A DNA stretch of 64,000 nucleotides, from positions 5,704,001 to 5,768,000 of the forward strand of contig BSBN01000297.1 in the NCBI GenBank assembly GCA_027924645.1. The letters run 5' to 3'. The notes under the pieces are model-generated. The model saw nothing but the letters and a program-made list of their open reading frames with translations, did no database searches and was not told where the DNA came from. This DNA comes from Cunninghamia lanceolata. Its lineage: Eukaryota > Streptophyta > Pinopsida > Cupressales > Cupressaceae. Of this stretch, positions 58,076 to 64,000 are shown piece by piece. The position numbers were made by a program, and so were the translations under genes. Position 1 is the first letter of the stretch. Each line of letters begins with the position of its first letter.

Positions 58076-58726
58076 TCAGTTTTCACCTAGTGACCTATTT
58101 TGTTGAATTTTGTTTATTTCACTTTTGCGACTGAAGGATTTAATACTTCCGCCAAAATATGCTAGTTTAGGTAAATCCATCATGAAACCTGCTTTATGAT
58201 CACCCAATGGAATACCTTGTCTCAAACCCATGAATTCTGCAATGGCTTTGTCATTTTCAAATGTATCTAATATCGGTGCCCCCTGTTGGTCCCAATCGAT
58301 GAGGTCAGGATATACGAGTGAAAGGCTAATGGAGGAATCGTGATGGCTAGAAGAGGTTGCGGAAAACATGAAGATGGAATGTTCTTGAAAGAGGTCAGTG
58401 ATATGAAGGGAGGAGTCATCGATAGTATCTGAGTTAGAAGTCTCTCCTACCGAAGAAGGTCCAACGTCAATATCAGAAATACACTTAATGTCTTTGGGTC
58501 GCGGTACCTCCGGTTGGTAACCAAGGCATTGCTTATTAAACTTCTTAGACACAATAATGGGCTCAGTAGGTCCTTGTTCCTGTGATCCCAAGCCACCATG
58601 TCCTTTATAGCCCATGTTCTTTATGATATGAAATCCATTGTTGTATCGCTCTACTTCAAGTTGGACTTGGTCATTTTCATCAAAGAATATCCAAGAGTTT
58701 ATGTCCTCAATGTCTTCATCATCCAA
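58076..58726 (-). pseudogene. Linker with G-patch motif between protease and RT, element 6
   Basis: This stretch has IIKNMGYKGHGGLGSQEQG followed by PTEPI (about 58590-58650), which fits the G-patch consensus of spaced glycines around an aromatic residue. G-patches bind nucleic acid or RNA helicases, and some retroviruses carry one after protease. The rest is acidic and Ser-rich with no known domain; the end has AEFMGLRQGIPLGDHKAGF. It is continuous in frame with protease and RT, with single stops on both sides. Its role in this element is unknown. Confidence 0.65.
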
Positions 58727-59002
58727 GAATCCACCTTTAATGAATACTGTAGGGGGAGCTTTGATAACAGCGGAGGATGAAGTTGGCTTGGATGTAGAGG
58801 GCTTACCGTGGGATTTAGGAGATAATGGAAGGGTACCAACGCAATAGGACTCTTGTAATTTGTATTCACCAGGGCCATGTTCGGTATATTTGATATGGAG
58901 GTTGGAAGCGGCTTTGCTAGATGAGGGCTTAAGAAGGTCTAATGGGTTTATATAGGATGAAGACGGATATGCCTCGGTGTTGATAGGAATGTGATTCAGA
59001 CT

Positions 59003-59647
59003 CTAATATTTAGCTTGAAAGGCACGGCAAAACTCAAATGGATTAGGATTAGCTTGAATGGTAACGTCAACACCCTTATGTGGAAATTTAAGGCATTGGT
59101 GGTATGTAGAGGGAACTGCTTTAAGGGTATGGATCCAAGGGCGACCAAGGATGATGTTGTAAGGAAGATCAATATCAAGGACTTGACAACGGGTTTTTGT
59201 AATGACCGGCCCAACTTGAATAGGCAATAAGATAATCCCTTCGGTATCTCTTTCAGCGTCATCATATGCTCTGATGGTAAGAACCTTGGAGGTGTCAACA
59301 TCTTTCTCAGAATATCCCAATTGCTTGATAAGCTTCAAAGAACATATATTAAGACCAGCTCCCCCATCTATCAAGACTCGTTTGATACGGTGTTGTTTAA
59401 CAAATACTTCAATATGGAGGGCTTCGTTATGTGAAGGATGAATGGAGGGTTGAAGATCTTTGTCGGAAAAGGTCAAGTGACAAGGAGCTGCAATGCTAGC
59501 GACCTTAGATTGGAATTGTGTGATATTAATATTATTAGGCACCGAAGACTCTTGTAAGGCTTTATCAAGGATAGCTTTATGTGTGGGGGATATGCAGAGC
59601 AGCTCAAGAATAGATATGTGTGCGGGTGTTTTACCAAGGTGATCCAA
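59003..59647 (-). pseudogene. Protease of element 6
   Basis: Aspartic protease of the polyprotein. The motif RVLIDGGAGLNICSLKLI (about 59350-59400) is the Tat-type active site with DGG in place of the usual DSG or DTG. It is preceded by EALHIEVFVKQ and followed by VLTIRAYDDAERDTEGIILLPIQVGP and the typical YNIILGRPWIHTLKAVPS. The frame ends at a TAG at 59003. The core itself is undamaged. Confidence 0.88.
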
Positions 59648-60397
59648 GAGGTTATAGTCAGAGAGAGGTCAAGGAGGATGGGGAGGTGCTCCTTGTATAG
59701 TAACTCGACCTCTTCGCGCAGTTACGGTACAATCAGGTGCTCTCCCTTGGACGGTAATGGAAGAAATGCGAGCATGGTCAATGCGGCCAATGGTAGATGA
59801 TGCATAGTTATACGGAATAGCATTTCCAGCCTGAAGGTTATTTGTCTGATCATGAGATGGAAGTGGATTCTTGAAAGTCTCTAGATCATAGTTTGATGTT
59901 GATTGTTGGGCAGGTTGAGCCGTTGAAGGTGTGACGTTGATTAAACCTTGATCAATGCAGTCTTGGATAACATGTTTTAAGCGCATACAACCATTTGTTT
60001 TGTGTCCTTTAACTCAATGGTAATTACAATACTCATTCTCTTTGTACCAAGGAGCTCGAAAGAGTGGTTCGCCATTTGGTGGTGCATCAGGTAGAATAAT
60101 ATCTCCTGCTTGAAGTAGCTTTCGAAGAACAACTTCCATGGGTTCCACTAATGGTGTAAATTGTCGGCGTGGATTGGAAGTTTGGCGTTGGTTTCTTCGT
60201 TGTGGAAAAGGTTGTCTTGGTGTAGAGGCTGCTTGAATGTTGATGGGAGCTCTCATAGTTTGAATATTCTTTGCGTCTACAATACCGTCATTTACAACAT
60301 TCTTGTTCTTGTTCCAAAAGCGAGACTTATCATTGGAATTTTGGGGAGAATCTTTGTTTTCACGAAAGATCTTGATAGTGCCCTTGGCAATTAAAGC
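59648..60397 (-). pseudogene. Nucleocapsid linker and CHHC knuckle of element 6 gag
   Basis: Continues gag in the same frame. It contains an Arg/Gln-rich stretch (PRQPFPQRRNQRQTSNPRRQ, about 60180-60240), a proline-rich segment, and the knuckle C-X2-H-X4-H-X4-C (CNYH, then a TGA at about 60014, VKGHKTNGC), which binds element RNA. A further stop is at about 59668. The knuckle type (CHHC) is the same as in element 1. Confidence 0.8.
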
Positions 60398-62254
60398 TCA
60401 TTCAATAATAACTCCTTTGGAAACTAGTTTGTCAAAGGTGCTAGCACTTTGTAATTGTAGTTGGAATGACAGCTCAGGATGAAGATTTTGAACAAAGATG
60501 TCAAGCTGTTGTTTCTCAGGTATTTCCCATGATAATTTGCTAGCCATATTACGCCATCGTTGGGTAAAAGAAGAAAAGGGTTCACCGTTGCGCTGTTTGG
60601 TATTGACAAGGTCATTCATATTTACCTCATGTTTAATGTTGAAGGCAAAGTGTGATCGAAATTTGTTTGCTAATTCCGCAAAAGATTTGATGCCTAGGGG
60701 TAAATGAGAAAACCATTCAAGAGCTTGTCCTGCTAAGCTTTGAGGAAATAGTCTCAAAAGATACGTATCATCATAAGAGACATCAAGACATGCCACAAAA
60801 AAGGCTCGAAGATGGTCTTCCAGATTTCCTTTCCCTTTGTATTTATCAAATTGTGGGATTTCAAAATGTGGCGGAAAAGGTATCATATTAAGAGACTTGT
60901 CAAATGGACAGGCGCATATGTTTTCAAGAGAAAAAGATTTCTTGCCTTGTCCTACCCTTTCATCGATCATCTGTTGAACATCTACTGAAGATAAGTGCTG
61001 TTGTTGCGAAGGGGGTGGAGTATGGTATGAGATATATTGTGGTTGCGGTTGTGGGATATATGGAGTTGTGACTGTTTGTTGCGGTTGTGTACCCACAATG
61101 TATGTCAAAGGATTGGTATGTGACACGTATGTGTTGGAGGATTGCTGTCCTTGAGACACAAGGGGCAATTGGGTGTGCATCACATGGGAAGTGGATAGCG
61201 GATTGATAGTAGTGAATGGTTGGGAAGTTGGGATTGAATTCACGACATGGTAAGTGACAGAGGGATTGGTAGATATGACAGAAACATTTGGATTTGTATT
61301 GTGGACAACATGAGGATTAGTATGTGTCATATGTTGGGTGGTAATAGGGAAGCTTTGGGTAGTATAAGATGGATTGATGGTGTGTGAAGGATTGGAAGAA
61401 TATGACGACATGGATGTAAGTTGATCAACATAAGCGATCTTATTGTTCGGATTGGCTTGAGAAACGAGGGGATCACTCATGTCAATGAGACTAACGTTGG
61501 GATTATATGATAGCATGGAGGTATTAACAGTTGGTATATGGGATATGGTATTTGTATGAGATGTAGTAGATTGTAATGGGTGTGAAGCATGGACAACATG
61601 TGTTGTTGGAGTGGTTTGAGAGGTTTGCACACTATAAGACATGGGAATAGCTTGTGATGCTCGAAGTATTTGCGCTTGTGTTACATGGACAGCTTGTGTT
61701 ACTTGAGGCATAGAAACAGTCATGGTAGAAGGAGAGATATGTTGAGGAACATGGAAAGGTGGAATGTTGAGATGTTGTGACATGAGAGGGAGCACATTGG
61801 TGGGTACTATCAATGGTTCTAAAGTATGCTCCGATCGTGGTGTCTCAAATGAAGCAACAATAGGCAATGAGGACGATGTTTGCGATGTAATAGGAGATGA
61901 TGTGACTATAGTAGATGGTCCATTCGCAACAACAATAGTAGTGTTGGGATCTTGCTCTCTAATAGCGGATATGTCAAAGTCTTTTGGTAGTTTAGCACCC
62001 ATGTGAGCAAGTTGGAGAAAGCAATGATCAGGCTCAGATATCATGAGTTTCTCAACTTGGTCCCATAGATAGGTATCTTGGAATTCTGATGAGTCATCTT
62101 GAGATTGTTCTTCGAAAGTTTCCAAGGATGGTGTAGGTTGCATTCGTTGTGAAGATGACTCGCCAATAGTGTATCCTTGAGGTATAAACATATGAGGAGG
62201 CATACCAGTTGTGAATTGAGTTGCATCCTTAAGAGGTGTTGTGAATTGTTTCAT
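60398..62254 (-). pseudogene. gag: Gag of element 6, main part
   Basis: A 618-codon open frame; the start at 62254 (MKQFTTPLKDATQF) is the first ATG of the frame, though in-frame sequence may extend upstream. The N-terminal two thirds are Ser/Thr/Gln/Pro/His-rich low complexity with no known domain. The gag core is at about residues 450-618: MIPFPPHFEIPQFDKYKGKGNLEDHL, QSLAGQALEWFSHLPLGI and SFTQRWRNMASKLSW, and it ends in FDKLVSKGVIIE. It forms the particle shell. This is the longest intact frame in the window. A TAG after it separates it from the knuckle region. Confidence 0.9.
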
Positions 62255-64000
62255 CTCAGCTTACAATTTGGCTTCCATTTTAGCTTTCAATTTGGCTTCT
62301 ATTTCAGCTCGATATTGACTCCTAGTTTGAGGCATGATGTTGATGATGAATTTGAGCTTATCAAAGTTTTGAGACCCAAAAGATGATAGTTGGCTGGTTG
62401 GTTGATTGATTACTGTTTTGGTTTGCTGGTTTGACTAATTCACTTGGTTGATTTGTTTTGGCTGAGTTGTTGTTGTTGAGTCGTTGTTGGTTGTCCCTAG
62501 AGGATAGCTCAAACACTCAAGGGAAAGATTGTTTGCTGCTGATGTTTGTTGGGGCTAAAGCTAAAGGATGATGTTGGCTGAAGCTAAAGCTGAAGGATGT
62601 TTGCTGATTGAAATGATTGGGTTGATGTTTGTTTTGCTAGTTGGGGTCTCAAAAAGATGGAAAGCTCATGAGTTGTGATTGATTGATAAGCTCAAAAATA
62701 GGAGACAAAGTCCAGGTATTTGCTATTAATCAAGGAAAAGTCTGAAAACTGATGTTTAAGACTTAAGCAAGCTGGACCTGTGGCTAATTCAGCTAAGACA
62801 CTAGGATTTGCAGGTATTTTGACTACAGGTGACTGATGATAGCTCAAATGCGACTCAAAGGATGCCAAAGGCGATCAATAATAGCTCAGATGCGATCTGG
62901 TTTAGGTTCAACAGAAATTCACAGTGCTAACCAGAAGCGAATGCTATGCCAGAGGCGATGACTGTTGGTTTAAAAGTGATTTTCTGTTGATCAAAAGTGA
63001 CTCATATATCCCTAAAGGCGATAGTCTGTTGTTCAAAGGTGAGCTCGTTCAAACAGAAGGCGACTAACTGTGGCTTAAAGGCGATCTGGTTCAGACAAGA
63101 TGCGATCAACTGTTGTTCAAATGCAATTTTGTTCAAGCAATAGGCGATCAGCTGTGGTTTAGATGCGATGTGGTTCAGGTAATATGCGAGCAGCTGTTGT
63201 TTAAAGGTGATACAGTTCAGGCCAAAAGCGGATTACTACAGTTCAAAAGCGCTGTCTATTATCAGTTCGGGCAGTTTAGGTTCAAAAGCGACTGTGTTTG
63301 TCAAAAAGATGTCTGATTTGCATTTTTTCAGCAAGAAAACAGTGATAACAGTCACTCACACTCACAACAAGCACAAACGGATACAACCTAGGCTAGGATA
63401 GGACAGTATCTGTTGAATCCCCTGGTCGTGCTTATTCAAAGTGGATAGCTTCAGGATCTTGGTAGCACTGGCTCCCCTCCACGGCACTCCTCACGCATAC
63501 CAAGTTCTGGGCTTCCTGTAAGGCTTGTCCCCACACCAAACCTTAGGATTGTCCCTGCTATCTCTACTAAGAACCACGTGAATCGGGGCCACTTCAAAGA
63601 TCCCACCTTTTGCATCAACAGATAGAAGGTTTTTGGCTACTACACAAAGTTGCTAATAAGGGCATCCGTTCGGGTGGCTATACATGCGGCAGCGCTACTC
63701 TCTGTTATGGAGTCTCCCAGCTTGCAAGGGTTGCGCCTTGGAGAGTTTTGAGGGAGGTTGGCTGTCGGTGTAACGCAACAACACCTGTTGTTTGTGGCTT
63801 TCGACACAAACACTTTCTTATATAGCAGTTCGGAAGGACTTGGCTTTAGCCCGTTACCGCTTGGGTCGTATCCCTTCTCACACCGGGAAGGCAGGCCCTC
63901 TAAAGATAATGACAAGTTCTCATACACCCAAGATCCATTTGATAGGCAAGGGGAGAGGATACTTTTGCCATTAAATTTGGGTTACAATCAAGCACATGCA
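62255..64000 (-). other. Long 5' leader of element 6
   Basis: No gene motif found. The part next to gag repeats a short Lys/Ala/Glu-type coding pattern (AGCT(T/A)..ATTTGG words at 62258-62310), so gag may begin further upstream. A CGAT-rich tandem array lies at about 62850-63300. Beyond 63420 the sequence is GC-richer. The 5' LTR and primer-binding site must be past base 64000. Confidence 0.6.
62850..63300 (-). repeat. Degenerate GCGAT tandem array in the element 6 leader
   Basis: Two alternating units of about 22-26 bp each: AGGCGATCAACTGTGGTTTA-like and ATGCGATCTGGTTCAGGCAA-like, repeated about eight times with drift. Each keeps GCGA (TCGC on the sense strand). Confidence 0.75.

Larger units (their letters stand above)
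48539..64000 (-). mobile_element. Element 6: large Tat-like Ty3/gypsy retrotransposon, right end outside window
   Basis: The 3' LTR is at 48539-49317, with gag-pol reading leftward from 62254 to 54654 and a leader of more than 1.7 kb running past the window end. More than 15.4 kb is present and no 5' LTR is seen. The order on the minus strand is gag, CHHC knuckle, protease, G-patch, RT, RNase H, aRNH, INT, then a 5.3-kb 3' region with an antisense PMD gene, then polypurine tract and LTR. The aRNH position and the antisense 3' gene fit the Tat group (Ogre, Retand and Grande relatives). Gag-pol holds several in-frame stops and one clear frameshift. It is inserted in the 3' LTR of element 4 at the point matching 36179. 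Confidence 0.9.

Overview
This window is plant nuclear DNA and holds almost nothing but LTR retrotransposons. The evidence is Ty3/gypsy elements of Tat-like type (some with a second, archaeal-type RNase H), a Ty1/copia element primed by initiator tRNA-Met, and a plant mobile domain (PMD) gene. A large-genome seed plant, possibly a gymnosperm, fits the low gene density, long LTRs and heavy decay, but the species cannot be read from the sequence. I see no intact host gene, tRNA, rRNA or CRISPR array.

Layout. Bases 1-2390 are the 3' end of an old element (element 0). From 3276 onward the window can be read as one nested stack. Element 1 is a gag-only LTR element with its 5' LTR at 3276-5595, gag at about 28688-30896 and 3' LTR from 33033. 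Element 2 sits inside it (8010-28426, target-site duplication AGAAA) and has 3.06-kb LTRs and a non-coding interior. Element 3 sits inside the right LTR of element 2 (16468-27787, duplication ATTAC). It is a gypsy element with order gag-PR-aRNH-RT-RNaseH-INT. Element 4 (from 34479) lies in the 3' LTR of element 1; it has 2.3-kb LTRs and one long ORF of unknown function. Element 5 (39170-46211, duplication CAACC) is a copia element on the minus strand that splits that ORF. Element 6 (48539 to beyond 64000) is a large minus-strand Tat-like gypsy element inserted in the 3' LTR of element 4. It carries gag, PR, a G-patch, RT, RNase H, aRNH and INT. On the opposite strand it has a two-exon PMD gene.

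How the parts relate. Elements 3 and 4 share LTR ends, primer-binding site, the block before the 3' LTR, and dense TTGTATAT/ATATACAA hairpins inside the LTRs. Element 4 lacks pol, so it may have depended on an element like 3. All coding regions are broken. Most breaks are in-frame TAG or TGA codons, as expected from C-to-T decay of methylated DNA, with few frameshifts.

Limits. Boundaries come from reading repeats by eye. Family names are from motif recognition, not searches. The right ends of elements 1, 4 and 6 lie outside the window.
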